The notes under the pieces were generated by a model. That model searched no databases. It had not been told where the DNA came from and was given only the letters and a program-made list of their open reading frames with translations. A stretch of DNA of 64,000 nucleotides from JBPOIC01 sp052034865 (GTDB lineage Bacteria; UBA10199; JADFYH01). Shown here piece after piece: positions 9,806 to 18,362 of the stretch; positions within the stretch are counted from its first letter, which is position 1; each line of letters begins with the position of its first letter. Location of the stretch: contig JBPOIC010000018.1 of NCBI GenBank assembly GCA_052034865.1, positions 62,001-126,000 on the forward strand, read 5' to 3'. The position numbers and the translations under genes were made by a program.

Positions 9806-10204
9806 AAGATTTGGGGGAGATTGTTTAAATGAGAATGGAGATTCATCCGAAATAAAAACTGCCTAAAGGATAGTCAATCTTTTATCTCGAAAATCTACCC
9901 GCACGGAATTCGCTTCATCTGTATTGGTTTTTAATTAGTCTTGCCTGTTTTACATTCCCGATTGGGAGTCCTCTGTCTAATCCCGATCGGGAATGCTCCG
10001 TCTGGATTTTTCCTCCGCCTGAAAGCTCACAACTCCTAACATTATGAAATATAATATTTTTGTATTTTTTTCTCCTGTGCAATCTGTCCACAGAACCTGT
10101 GATAAACCTGTGGATGACTCTGTGAAAAAAAACAATTAGTCTCATTCTGATGCGATCTGGAAAAGAGCTGGAACACTTTGCATAAAGATTGGGCAGGAGG
10201 TTTT
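9806..10204. other. 399-bp intergenic region with R3 repeat, AT-rich stretch and DnaA-box-like 9-mers
   Basis: No gene is visible. In order it contains two tandem 26-bp R3 repeat units (9955-10005), an AT-rich tract (10042-10075), and a 46-bp block (10084-10129) rich in DnaA-box-like sequence. In that block TGTGGATGA (10109-10117) differs by one base from the reverse complement of TTATCCACA, and TGTGAAAAA (10121-10129) fits TTWTNCACA. CTGTCCACA (10084-10092) is a poorer match. Confidence 0.6.
9955..10005. repeat. R3 repeat, two tandem 26-bp units
   Basis: Two consecutive units, each TCCCGATyGGGA followed by rTsCTCyGTCTr. The same two-unit arrangement recurs at 41716-41768 and one degenerate unit at 41384-41405. 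The GATCGGGA core is a palindrome. Confidence 0.65.
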
Positions 10205-10561
10205 ATGAGTACTTTGCTTTTCGGCAGAAAACGGGTGGCCATATTTCTTTCGACCTTTTTAATTCCGGGTTTGGGACAGATCTATTTGGGGAGGAAAGGG
10301 AAGGGATGGATATTGATGCTCTCCACCCTTACTGCCCTCATCGTCATGTTCGCCAAGTTCATGATGGGTATTTTATGGGCAAGTGAAAACATTAGACCTG
10401 TGCAGTTGTCGGGCGTCATGAGTTTGGAGCTGGTTCTGAAGGCTTATGAATTTTCCAAATACTGGCTTTGGGTGGGATTATTGATTCTCACTCTCACCTG
10501 GGTGGGATCTGTTTGGGATATCCTTCGTCTAAAAGATAATCCCATCGAAGAAGTTCCATGA
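10205..10561 (+). CDS. Small TM2-like membrane protein
   Basis: A 118-residue inner-membrane protein with three hydrophobic segments. The first contains FLSTFLIPGLGQIYLGRKGKGW, whose PGLGQIYLG core resembles TM2-domain and related small membrane proteins of unknown role. An upstream in-frame ATG at 10178 exists, but the ATG at 10205 has a strong AGGAGG four bases before it, so it is taken as the start. A VWA lipoprotein gene follows 122 bp downstream in the same direction. Function unknown. Confidence 0.75.
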   Translation: MSTLLFGRKRVAIFLSTFLIPGLGQIYLGRKGKGWILMLSTLTALIVMFAKFMMGILWASENIRPVQLSGVMSLELVLKAYEFSKYWLWVGLLILTLTWVGSVWDILRLKDNPIEEVP

Positions 10562-10683
10562 TGTAAACCAAATGTAAATTCCCTACGCTTCATTTTACAC
10601 ACTACGTCCTTATTTAAACTCTCCTCAACCCACATACTGAGACTCAAAGAAGTGGTTATTCATCCTTAACCCAGGAGAGTTCT

Positions 10684-12150
10684 ATGAAAACATTTCCCCT
10701 TTGCAAGCGCTATGGCTTGATGCCGGTTTTTATCATTCTGCATCTTTTGTTGCTGATGCTTGTTTTGCAACTGACCGCCTGCGCCCGTACGAGCAAAAAC
10801 ACAAGTACATCCACAGGATGGAAAGAACAGGCAGGGGTTCGCGCAAAAGCAGATCTTTCACAGACCAAAATCCTCCAGGGCTCTGATGGCCTGGTTTATC
10901 TTCAGGTAGATCTCGAAGGCACGGGATCTCCGCACGGATCTTCCATTCTTCCTGTTCGAAATCCCACCGACTTTGTCGTCGTCCTGGACCGAAGCGGAAG
11001 TATGGCTGCTGCCAAAAAGATCGATTATGCACGTCAGGCCTTGCAGTCACTGGTCAATCAGTTAGGTCCGCAAGATCGCTTTGCCCTTGTCACCTTCAGC
11101 GATTGGGTTGAAACGCCTTTCATCCTTCAAAATCTGACCGCCTGGAACCGCCCCAGCCTTCTATCCATCATCCGGAATATACACCCTCAAGGATCGACGA
11201 ACCTCAGTGGAGGCCTGCAGGCCGGCATTCAAATGCTGCAATCTTCTGCCTCCCTGGGTCATGCACGCCGGTTGATTCTGATTTCCGATGGAATTGCCAA
11301 TATGGGCATTACCGATTCCTACTCCCTGAATCAGATCGCCTCGAGTGCTACTCAAAACGGCGTCACGATTTCCACGATCGGTGTTGGCCTGGAGTTTAAT
11401 GAATCCCTTCTTTCCTCTTTGGCGGATTATGGGGCGGGGCGTTATCACTTTCTGGAGCATCTCCAGACGCTCCATCAGGTTCTCGCGCAGGAATTTGATG
11501 GAGCATCGCGGATGGTGGCGAGTGATTTGAATCTCAAGCTTCAGCTCCATCCGGAAATTGATCTTGTTGATGCCTCGGGCTACCCGATTGTGCGTGAAGG
11601 AAGAAGTTTTACGGTTCGGCCAGGGGTGCTATCCCTCGGAGAAAGAAAGACCCTGTTTTTGACCCTTCGTTTTCCCACCTATGCCCCCTTCAAAAAATCT
11701 CTAGGAGATATTCGTCTCGACTATCGAACCAATGGGATTGCCTATTCTATTCCTCTGATTTCTTCTTCCCTGCAAATTGCGTGTTTGCCGCTTCACCAAC
11801 GCGATGAAGTTCAGAGGGCGATTCAGTCTGATGTCTATCGCAATGCCTGGACGCAAAGTAATTATGGAGGAATGCTCAAGCGCAGCGCGGAGAAAGTAAG
11901 CAAAGGGGATGCATCCGGGGCCTTGTTGGAAATGAAAGAGTACGAAAAAAATCTGGATCAGGCGATTTCCGCTGCACCTGCGGCGATGGCCCAGCCATTA
12001 CAATCCCAAAAATCCGAGCTTGGGAATCTTAAGCGAAAAGTGACGGAAGCTTCTCAGAGCCCGGATTCGGCCGTCGAAATGAACCGCCTGGGAAAGCAAT
12101 ATCAATATGAAGGGATTCAAACTCAAAGGAGTGAAAATATTTCGAAGTGA
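10684..12150 (+). CDS. VWA-domain lipoprotein
   Basis: A 488-residue exported protein. The N-terminus has a hydrophobic segment ending in LQLTAC, a lipobox with Cys33, so it is probably anchored in a membrane on the periplasmic side. A von Willebrand factor A domain follows (about 100-275) with an intact MIDAS: DRSGS, the threonine in GSTN, and the aspartate in ISDG. The C-terminal half (about 280-488) is beta-like and then helical and Gln/Ser-rich. VWA lipoproteins of this layout (YfbK-like) usually mediate metal-dependent protein-protein contacts; no partner can be named here. The start follows GGAGAG and a rho-independent terminator lies 120 bp downstream. Confidence 0.83.
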   Translation: MKTFPLCKRYGLMPVFIILHLLLLMLVLQLTACARTSKNTSTSTGWKEQAGVRAKADLSQTKILQGSDGLVYLQVDLEGTGSPHGSSILPVRNPTDFVVVLDRSGSMAAAKKIDYARQALQSLVNQLGPQDRFALVTFSDWVETPFILQNLTAWNRPSLLSIIRNIHPQGSTNLSGGLQAGIQMLQSSASLGHARRLILISDGIANMGITDSYSLNQIASSATQNGVTISTIGVGLEFNESLLSSLADYGAGRYHFLEHLQTLHQVLAQEFDGASRMVASDLNLKLQLHPEIDLVDASGYPIVREGRSFTVRPGVLSLGERKTLFLTLRFPTYAPFKKSLGDIRLDYRTNGIAYSIPLISSSLQIACLPLHQRDEVQRAIQSDVYRNAWTQSNYGGMLKRSAEKVSKGDASGALLEMKEYEKNLDQAISAAPAAMAQPLQSQKSELGNLKRKVTEASQSPDSAVEMNRLGKQYQYEGIQTQRSENISK

Positions 12151-12271
12151 TCGATCTGAAATTCATCTTTTAAAGTTCAAAAATGAAAGAACATTTCTGA
12201 AAACCCTATATCCTTCGGCATAAAAAAATCGCATCAGGTAAAGCCTTTAAAAATTCACGTATCTGAAAAAC

Positions 12272-12303
12272 AAAAAGCCTCTTCGGAAAGAAGAGGCTTT
12301 TTA
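12272..12303 (+). terminator. Rho-independent terminator after the VWA gene
   Basis: Perfect stem AAAAGCCTCTT / AAGAGGCTTTT with a short loop and T-run. The A-run on the other side lets it serve the convergent aldehyde dehydrogenase gene too. Confidence 0.85.
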
Positions 12304-12355
12304 ATTTCAAGAAGGGATTGATCTGGTTTTAAAGAGGATCCGTTTTCTGGATTCT

Positions 12356-12390
12356 TGTGGGCGATCCCCCAGAGGCGGACGCCCCTACAT
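12356..12390. repeat. R2 palindromic repeat, diverged copy
   Basis: TGTGGGCGATCC at the left and GGACGCCCCTACA at the right form a degenerate version of the TGTAGGGGCG / CGCCCCTACA palindrome seen intact at 62861-62890. Confidence 0.5.
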
Positions 12391-12393
12391 TTA

Positions 12394-13884
12394 CTATTCA
12401 AATACCGTCAGAAACTCTCCTTCCGAAAGATCGACAAAAACATTTTTAAGCTGAGTGTATTCTTCGAGGGCGTGGCGTGAGAGATCTTTGCCGAAACCGC
12501 TTTGTTTGTATCCGCCGTGCGGAGCGAAGGGGGACATGATCAGATAATTGTTCACCCACACCTGACCCGCTTTCAGGGCCTTGGCCATGCGCAAGCCACG
12601 CTTGATATCCTGGGTCCAGACGGCGCTTGCCAGGCCGTACTCTGTATCGTTTGCCAATTGAAGGGCTTCTTCCTCTTCCGAAAATTTTAAGACCGAAAGA
12701 ACGGGGCCGAAAATTTCTTCGCGGCAGATTGTTAGCTCATTATTGGGGACAGCAAAAATTGTGGGTTGGATGTAGTTTCCGTTTGCATGGGGTAAAGGAT
12801 CTGGTTCGCCACCACCGCACAAAAGCTCGGCGCCTTCTTTTTTCCCAAGCTCAATGTAGCGCAGGATGCTGTCTTTTTGTTTGGGTGTGATAATCGCTCC
12901 CATCCGCCCTTCCCAATCGAGGGGATGGGCAACCTTGATCAGGTTCGTGCGGCGCACCAGCTCCTGAATAAAGGAGTCATGAATTTCTTCATGAAGAAAT
13001 AGGCGGGATCCGGCAATGCAGCACTGTCCTGCATTATAAAAGATGGCGCTTAAGGCACCGCTGACCGCTTTGTGAAAATCGGCATCCGGAAAAACGATGT
13101 TGGGAGATTTTCCCCCCAGCTCCAATGTCACTTTTTTACAATTTTTTCCGGCCAGTTCCATGATGCGCTGCCCGACTCGAGTTGATCCTGTAAAACTGAT
13201 TTTTCGAACTTCAGGATGCGCGGCAATCGCTTCACCCACAACCGATCCCGCACCCGTCACGATGTTTACGACTCCGGGAGGAAGTGAAACTTCATCAAAA
13301 ATTTTTGCCATTTCGAGTGCTGAAATCGAGGTGAGCTCGGCAGGTTTTAAGACGACGGTGTTTCCGGCAGCGAGGGCGGGAGCGACTTTCCAGGCAACGA
13401 ACATGATGGGAAAATTCCAGGCAACGATCGCTCCGCAAACACCGATCGGCTCGCGCAGGGTAAAATCTAAAGCGTCCATCGGAACCGGAAGAACTTCGCC
13501 GCCAATCTGGCTGGCAAGATCGGCAAAGTATTCAAAACAATCGGCGGCCATATGCACATCAACCAGATTGGTTTCGGTGATGGTTTTGCCGGCGTCCAGA
13601 CTTTCAAGCTCGGCCAGGTAATCCACTTTCTCGCGAATTTTGTGGGCGATCTGCCTTAAATAATTTCCGCGGTTGACTGAATTTCGAACGTTGGACCATT
13701 CTGTTGTTTCAAACGCCATTTTCGCTGCTTCCACCGCCTTATTCACATCCTCCGGATTGCCTCGTGGAAACTCAGCGATGACCTGACCATCTCCCGGACA
13801 AACACTGGTGATGGTTTCACCGGATTCCGAGTTTACAAATTCTCCATTGATATACATTTGATAATGACGGACAGAGGATGACAT
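12394..13884 (-). CDS. NAD(P)-dependent aldehyde dehydrogenase (ALDH1/2-like)
   Basis: Oxidises an aldehyde to the carboxylic acid in the cytoplasm. At 496 residues it is full length. Seen: the Asn of VAWNFPIMF, the cofactor loop FTGSTRVGQ, the general base Glu in ELGGKSPNIVF, the catalytic Cys in NAGQCCIAGSR, and the oligomerisation/C-terminal segment GYKQSGFGKDLS. It resembles betaine-, phenylacetaldehyde- and retinaldehyde-type enzymes; the substrate cannot be set from sequence. The ATG is preceded by GGAG. It stands alone, convergent with the VWA gene. Confidence 0.9.
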   Translation of the reverse strand: MSSSVRHYQMYINGEFVNSESGETITSVCPGDGQVIAEFPRGNPEDVNKAVEAAKMAFETTEWSNVRNSVNRGNYLRQIAHKIREKVDYLAELESLDAGKTITETNLVDVHMAADCFEYFADLASQIGGEVLPVPMDALDFTLREPIGVCGAIVAWNFPIMFVAWKVAPALAAGNTVVLKPAELTSISALEMAKIFDEVSLPPGVVNIVTGAGSVVGEAIAAHPEVRKISFTGSTRVGQRIMELAGKNCKKVTLELGGKSPNIVFPDADFHKAVSGALSAIFYNAGQCCIAGSRLFLHEEIHDSFIQELVRRTNLIKVAHPLDWEGRMGAIITPKQKDSILRYIELGKKEGAELLCGGGEPDPLPHANGNYIQPTIFAVPNNELTICREEIFGPVLSVLKFSEEEEALQLANDTEYGLASAVWTQDIKRGLRMAKALKAGQVWVNNYLIMSPFAPHGGYKQSGFGKDLSRHALEEYTQLKNVFVDLSEGEFLTVFE

Positions 13885-14058
13885 GCTCGATCTCCTATTT
13901 TAAAGGTCAGTGGCGGATTTAATGCCCTCTCGGGCTGGCATCTGCTGGATCCGCTCGTTTTTTAAATGAGGATGTTACCGTAGCTTTCGGAATCTTCGAA
14001 AATCAAATCATTTTTCTATGGATGATTGTTCTTGGGCAAAAAGTAGCTGGAGGTTGCC

Positions 14059-14247
14059 ATGTCTAAAAAAATTCAATGTCCGATTTGTAAAAAAGAAACA
14101 ACCTGGGAAAATAATCCTTTCCGTCCTTTTTGCAGTGAACGGTGTCAAACCAGAGATCTTGGAAACTGGGCCATTGGGGGATATTCCGTCCCCGTTGAAG
14201 AAGATGGAGAGATACAGGAGACTCAAGCTGAAGAGCGTTTTTCTTGA
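14059..14247 (+). CDS. yacG: YacG-family zinc protein (DNA gyrase inhibitor)
   Basis: A 62-residue zinc-ribbon protein. Two Cys pairs, CPICKK near residue 7 and FCSERC near residue 27, followed by RDLGNWAIGGYSVP, match the YacG signature. In E. coli YacG binds GyrB and inhibits gyrase. The C-terminal tail is acidic. A GGAGG lies in front of the ATG. The 3' end is close to the convergent trmB stop. Confidence 0.9.
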   Translation: MSKKIQCPICKKETTWENNPFRPFCSERCQTRDLGNWAIGGYSVPVEEDGEIQETQAEERFS

Positions 14248-14274
14248 AAAAGAGATCTTGCGAAATATCTTTTG

Positions 14275-14976
14275 CTACTTCAGTTTTTGTTTCACAAAAC
14301 AAAAATAATGAATGCTGAGCCCCATGCGTTTCCACTTGGTTTCGAAATAGGTGGGATAGAGGGATTTGCCTTCCTGAAGTTTCCACATCTTCGGATCGAA
14401 AACTGAGGAAATCTGGCTGGAATAGTCCGGATGATCCGTGGCGATCCACAAACTTCCACCGGGTTTCAGAGAGGAATGGATCAGACGAACCCGCTCCTCA
14501 TTGATCAGGCGATGTTTGTTGTGCCGCCTCTTGGGCCAGGGATCCGGAAATAAAATATAGGCCTCCGATAAACATTCAGGCTTAAGGATCTTTGGCAGGC
14601 TGTAGCGTGCATCCCCGTGTATGAGTTGAACATTGCCCAGCGGAATCGTGTCGATTTTTTCCCGTATGCGAAAATATCGCCCGCGCTTAAGCTCGATGGC
14701 AATAAAGAGCTTATGCGGATGTTGGGGGGCGAGCCAGGATAAAAACGCTCCGTTTCCAGGCCCAATCTCTAGCACCCAATCAGAAAACGAATCATAAAGA
14801 GGAGGTTGAGGATAGGTATCAAAGATATTTTCGATTTTTTCAGGAATCATGAGGGCGATGTGTTTAACCTGATGACACAAGGTTGGGAAGAGGGGTTTTT
14901 TTGCCCCACGCACCTTGGCTTGCGACTTTTTCCAAACCTGCTCTTCGATCTCGTGCTTGACGCCCAACTCATTCAA
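14275..14976 (-). CDS. trmB: tRNA (guanine-N7)-methyltransferase
   Basis: Methylates G46 in the variable loop of tRNAs using S-adenosylmethionine. The 233-residue protein shows the AdoMet-binding LEIGPGNGAFL near residue 70 and the family hallmark FPDPWPKRRHNKHR near 145. An N-terminal extension of about 65 residues precedes the Rossmann fold. No clear ribosome-binding site was found for the ATG at 14976. The gene is divergent from the tRNA-Ser gene 38 bp away. Confidence 0.9.
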   Translation of the reverse strand: MNELGVKHEIEEQVWKKSQAKVRGAKKPLFPTLCHQVKHIALMIPEKIENIFDTYPQPPLYDSFSDWVLEIGPGNGAFLSWLAPQHPHKLFIAIELKRGRYFRIREKIDTIPLGNVQLIHGDARYSLPKILKPECLSEAYILFPDPWPKRRHNKHRLINEERVRLIHSSLKPGGSLWIATDHPDYSSQISSVFDPKMWKLQEGKSLYPTYFETKWKRMGLSIHYFCFVKQKLK

Positions 14977-14985
14977 AGGTTACTT
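14957..14985 (+). promoter_or_regulatory. Possible sigma-70 promoter of tRNA-Ser
   Basis: TTGACG, 17-base spacer, TTACTT, then GC-rich GTCGCG typical of a stringent discriminator. Predicted transcription start is about 20 bases before the mature tRNA. The -10 hexamer is weak. Confidence 0.35.
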
Positions 14986-15014
14986 GTCGCGTCCCTGTTT
15001 CAAGTCAAATATCA

Positions 15015-15101
15015 GGAAGGATGGCCGAGTGGTTGAAGGCGCTCGCCTCGAAAGCGAGTATATCTTAACGGGTATCGTGGGTTCGAATCCCACTCCTTCC
15101 G
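15015..15101 (+). tRNA. tRNA-Ser (CGA anticodon)
   Basis: 87 nt. Acceptor stem GGAAGGA pairs with TCCTTCC (15094-15100) with discriminator G. The anticodon arm CTCGC-CTCGAAA-GCGAG gives anticodon CGA, which reads UCG. A long class II variable arm and the T arm GTGGGTTCGAATCCCAC are present. No CCA is encoded. A T-run follows. Confidence 0.96.
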
Positions 15102-15123
15102 TTTCAATTTTTTCCCAATCCTC

Positions 15124-16134
15124 ATGCTCCAAAACCTCCAACACTTTCGCGATACCGTTAATCTCAGCCGGTATCATCAACAGCAAAATGGTTTTTACGA
15201 AAGTTATTTCCAGAGGGCGAATCATCCTGACCGGCCCTTGGCATTTTGGATTCGATATACGATTTTCAGTCCGCGCTCTCATCCGGAACTTGCGAAGGGA
15301 GAGTTGTGGGCGATTTTTTTTAACGGCGAGACCCATCAGCATTGCGTAGTGAAAAAAGAATATCCCCTTGCAGACTGCCAGTTCTCCACCTCAAGTTTTG
15401 AAGTGAGAGTTGGGGACGCTACCTTATCCGCTTCTTCCATGCAGGGTTCGGCTCAATCTGAAACGCATCAGCTGAGTTGGGATCTTCGCTTTCGTTCAGA
15501 GTCCAAACCGCTTTTTTTTACTCCACTCAATCGCCTTAAAACCCGCTTTCCCTCGGGCAAGGTTCTTGTCGCTCTTCCGTTGGCTCACTTTCAGGGAGAG
15601 ATGAAAATCGATGGAGAAAAAATTGAGATTCAAAACTGGGTGGGCAGTCAGAACCACAACTGGGGATCCCGTCACACCGATCACTATGCGTGGGGTCAAG
15701 TTGCAGGGTTTGAAAATGCCCCCGATACTTTTCTGGAAGTTGCGACCGCGCGTCTGAAAGTGGGGCCGCTCTGGACGCCCGCATTAACTCCTTTGGTGTT
15801 GTGGCACAAGGGGAGCGAGTATGAGCTGAACTCGCTGTCGCAGGCCTTTTGGTCTAAGGGGTCCTTTCGCTATTTTGATTGGAAATTTTGTGCCGAAACA
15901 AAAGGAATTCAGATTGACGGAAGAATTTTTGCCCAGGCCGAAGATTTTGTGGGACTTCGGTATTTCAATCCTCCAGGGGGATTTAAATACTGTCTAAATT
16001 CAAAGCTTGCCAGTTGCGAGCTGAAACTCACTCATAAAATTTCTTCTCAAACTGAGAAGCTGGTGGCCAAAAGATGTGCCGCCTTTGAGATTCTAACCGA
16101 GGATTCTTCTCACGGAATTCCAATCTCTGCCTGA
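15124..16134 (+). CDS. AttH/CrtC-like lipocalin-fold protein
   Basis: A 336-residue protein without signal peptide. The central segment WVGSQNHNWGSRHTDHYAWG is the best clue: this G-x-x-HNWG...H...YAWG pattern is characteristic of the AttH/CrtC (hydroxyneurosporene hydratase) and tocopherol-cyclase-like superfamily, which acts on isoprenoids or other lipids. Two regions of beta-strand-like sequence flank it, fitting a two-lipocalin architecture. No carotenoid or quinone genes are nearby, so the substrate is unknown. It starts 23 bases after tRNA-Ser and could share its transcript. The start has no clear ribosome-binding site. Confidence 0.6.
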   Translation: MLQNLQHFRDTVNLSRYHQQQNGFYESYFQRANHPDRPLAFWIRYTIFSPRSHPELAKGELWAIFFNGETHQHCVVKKEYPLADCQFSTSSFEVRVGDATLSASSMQGSAQSETHQLSWDLRFRSESKPLFFTPLNRLKTRFPSGKVLVALPLAHFQGEMKIDGEKIEIQNWVGSQNHNWGSRHTDHYAWGQVAGFENAPDTFLEVATARLKVGPLWTPALTPLVLWHKGSEYELNSLSQAFWSKGSFRYFDWKFCAETKGIQIDGRIFAQAEDFVGLRYFNPPGGFKYCLNSKLASCELKLTHKISSQTEKLVAKRCAAFEILTEDSSHGIPISA

Positions 16135-16199
16135 AAAGAAATTCCACTCTCATTTCAAAAACTTCTTCTTGCGCACTCTTTTGGAAAATAGGTAAAGGC

Positions 16200-16325
16200 T
16201 GTTCAGTCAGGTCCTACGCAAACAAGACCTACGAACCCCGCCAGGTCCGGAAGGAAGCAACGGTAATAGGAACCTTGTTGTGCCGTGGGGAACCCCTGTT
16301 CGCAAGGGCAGGGGGTGCCTGGCTT
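16200..16325 (+). ncRNA. ffs: Signal recognition particle RNA (4.5S-type)
   Basis: The universally conserved apical loop CCAGGTCCGGAAGGAAGCA is present at 16241-16259. Flanking arms ACAAGACCTA (16221-16230) and TAGGAACCTTGT (16267-16278) pair. The RNA ends near GTGCCTGGC followed by TTTTT (16323-16328). Compared with the usual small bacterial form, an extra stem (CCCCTG...CAGGGG, 16293-16314) sits between the GTGCCGTGGGG segment and the terminal TGCCTGGC. The 5' end is approximate; a TAGGTA at 16189-16194 could be the -10. Location just before dnaX is common in bacteria. Confidence 0.92.
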
Positions 16326-16369
16326 TTTGATTTTCAATTCTCATCGAACTCTTCCCTTAAATTTTCCTT

Positions 16370-18037
16370 ATGTCTTATCAGGTCATTGCTCGAAAATACC
16401 GTCCTCAGAATTTTGAAGAAGTTGTAGGACAACAGGCCGTGGTGACGACCCTTAAGCAGGCCATCCAGTCGGGGCGTGTGCACCATGCCTATCTTTTTTC
16501 AGGAGCGCGCGGAATTGGAAAAACCTCACTTGCTCGCATCTTTGCAAAGGCCTTGAATTGTGAGCAGGGACCGAGCCCGATACCCTGCAATCAATGTGCT
16601 CAATGTCGTGAGATTACCTCAGGAAATTCGCTGGATGTTCAGGAGATCGACGGGGCATCCAATACTTCGGTTGAGGATGTTCGTGAGCTCCGCGAAGGGC
16701 TTAAATATCTGCCGGCATCCGGGCGCTACAAGATTTATATCATCGATGAAGTTCACATGCTTTCCACCAGCGCCTTCAATGCCTTGCTAAAAACATTGGA
16801 AGAGCCGCCGGCCCATGTTTTATTCTGCTTTGCCACCACCGAATCACATAAAATTCCGGCGACCATCCTCTCACGCTGTCAGCGCTTTGATTTAAGACGA
16901 CTCTCAACCGATCAAATCCTTTCCACCCTTTCCTCCATCTGTGAAAAAGAAAAAGTACGCTTCGATGAGGATGCCTTGCTGCTGATTGCCCGTGAATCCG
17001 AAGGCTCGCTACGCGATTCGCAAAGCCTGCTCGATCAGGCAATTTCTTACTCATCCGGTGAGATCCGTGTTGCTCAGGTTTCCGAGATGCTTGGTCTTGT
17101 GAATAGTCAATATTTGAATCGGTTGACCGATGAGGTTTTGGGAAAAAATGTTTTAGGCGCGCTTGAGATTTTAAAGGAGGTTTATGAGCGAGGGCATGAC
17201 TTGCGGCAGCTCATGATTCAGTGGCTGAACTATTGGCGAAATCTGCTAGTTTATCAAAGTACTCAGGAAGAGAAAATCCTGAACGATTTAACCGAGTCAG
17301 AGCGTCAGGAAATTTTGCGTCAGTGCGGAAGGGTTTCGCTTCCCGCCCTTGATCTGGGCTTTCATTTTCTCTATCGTGGCGTTGAAGAAATCGCGCGCAG
17401 CGAATTCCAAAAACTCATTCTTGATGTGCTGGCGGTTCGGCTTTGCCATTTATCCGATATTAAAACACTAGAAAGTATTCTGGAAAATTCTGGATCTTCC
17501 GCGGATTCATCCAATAGTCCTCCAGCCACTTCGGGGCAGGGAACTACTCAACGGCCCTCTTCTTTTTCTCAGAAAGAAAATGCTGCTTCTGTGAGTCGCT
17601 CGTCCGCTGAAAGTACCCAATCTTTTCAGACAGTCTCTGAAGAAGCTCCTCATCCGGTCAAAGTTTCAGCACATTTTTCAAATGAGGTGGAAAAGTTTTT
17701 CAGCTACGCCAATCAAAAACGTCCGCAGCTTGGATCGCTCGTCCAGCACCTCGAAGCTGCCACTCTCGATGGCAATCGACTGATTTTACAGTGCGAAAAA
17801 GAAGGGATCTGGATGGATTTGCTGATGGAAAGAAAAAATCAGATTGTAGAGATGGCAGCAGATTTCTGGAAAAGACCGATCGAGGTCCAGATTCAGAATC
17901 TTCCCATTTCGGTTGAAAGCTCCGAAGTCTACCTTCTTAAAAAAAGCAAATCTTTAGATACAAAACCGTCTGAAAAAAATATTATTCATTCTGCGATTCA
18001 GATCCTGAACGCAACAATTGAGGAGAACAAAGCATGA
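16370..18037 (+). CDS. dnaX: DNA polymerase III subunit gamma/tau
   Basis: Clamp-loader ATPase that opens and loads the sliding clamp and links polymerases. The N-terminus YQVIARKYRPQNFEEVVGQ is diagnostic. Next are Walker A GARGIGKTS near residue 45, four zinc-binding Cys (CEQGPSPIPCNQCAQC), Walker B IIDEVH and the sensor region FATTESHKIPATILSRCQ. The C-terminal part (from about 375) is a Ser/Gln-rich linker and a short tau-like domain. At 555 residues it is shorter than E. coli tau. No A-run frameshift signal was evident. It overlaps ebfC by 4 bp (ATGA). Confidence 0.96.
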   Translation: MSYQVIARKYRPQNFEEVVGQQAVVTTLKQAIQSGRVHHAYLFSGARGIGKTSLARIFAKALNCEQGPSPIPCNQCAQCREITSGNSLDVQEIDGASNTSVEDVRELREGLKYLPASGRYKIYIIDEVHMLSTSAFNALLKTLEEPPAHVLFCFATTESHKIPATILSRCQRFDLRRLSTDQILSTLSSICEKEKVRFDEDALLLIARESEGSLRDSQSLLDQAISYSSGEIRVAQVSEMLGLVNSQYLNRLTDEVLGKNVLGALEILKEVYERGHDLRQLMIQWLNYWRNLLVYQSTQEEKILNDLTESERQEILRQCGRVSLPALDLGFHFLYRGVEEIARSEFQKLILDVLAVRLCHLSDIKTLESILENSGSSADSSNSPPATSGQGTTQRPSSFSQKENAASVSRSSAESTQSFQTVSEEAPHPVKVSAHFSNEVEKFFSYANQKRPQLGSLVQHLEAATLDGNRLILQCEKEGIWMDLLMERKNQIVEMAADFWKRPIEVQIQNLPISVESSEVYLLKKSKSLDTKPSEKNIIHSAIQILNATIEENKA

Positions 18038-18345
18038 ATATTCAAAAAATGATGAAACAGGCTCAAGATCTTCAAAAGCAGATTTTAAAACAGCAAGAAG
18101 AGCTGGCCAAACAGACCTACGAGGCCTCCAGCGGGGGAGGCATGGTGAGTGCCGTGGTCAATGGCAAAAATGAGGTCGTTTCATTGAAAATTGAGAAGGA
18201 TGTGGTCAATCCTGAAGATATCGAGATGCTTCAGGATCTTGTTTTGGCCGCCGTCAACGAAGCCAATCATCGGGCCAAAGAGGCGATGGAAAAAGAGATG
18301 AGCGGTCTGATGGGTGGGATGGGAAAGATTCCGGGTCTGTTTTAG
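18034..18345 (+). CDS. ebfC: YbaB/EbfC nucleoid-associated protein
   Basis: A 103-residue DNA-binding protein that dimerises and is usually encoded between dnaX and recR. Gln/Lys-rich N-terminal helix (MKQAQDLQKQ), central TYEASSGGGMVSAVVNG and C-terminal Met/Gly-rich GLMGGMGKIPGLF match the family. The start overlaps the dnaX stop by 4 bp; recR starts 17 bases later. Confidence 0.95.
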   Translation: MNIQKMMKQAQDLQKQILKQQEELAKQTYEASSGGGMVSAVVNGKNEVVSLKIEKDVVNPEDIEMLQDLVLAAVNEANHRAKEAMEKEMSGLMGGMGKIPGLF

Positions 18346-18362
18346 CCAGAACTCTTCTACTT

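Noticed and set aside
10042..10129. Chromosomal replication origin
   Set aside because: DnaA-box matches are few and mostly imperfect, and no origin-linked genes are nearby; kept only as a weak finding.
13097..13621. 174-codon open frame opposite the aldehyde dehydrogenase
   Set aside because: Mirror of a highly conserved ALDH coding region; composition shadow.
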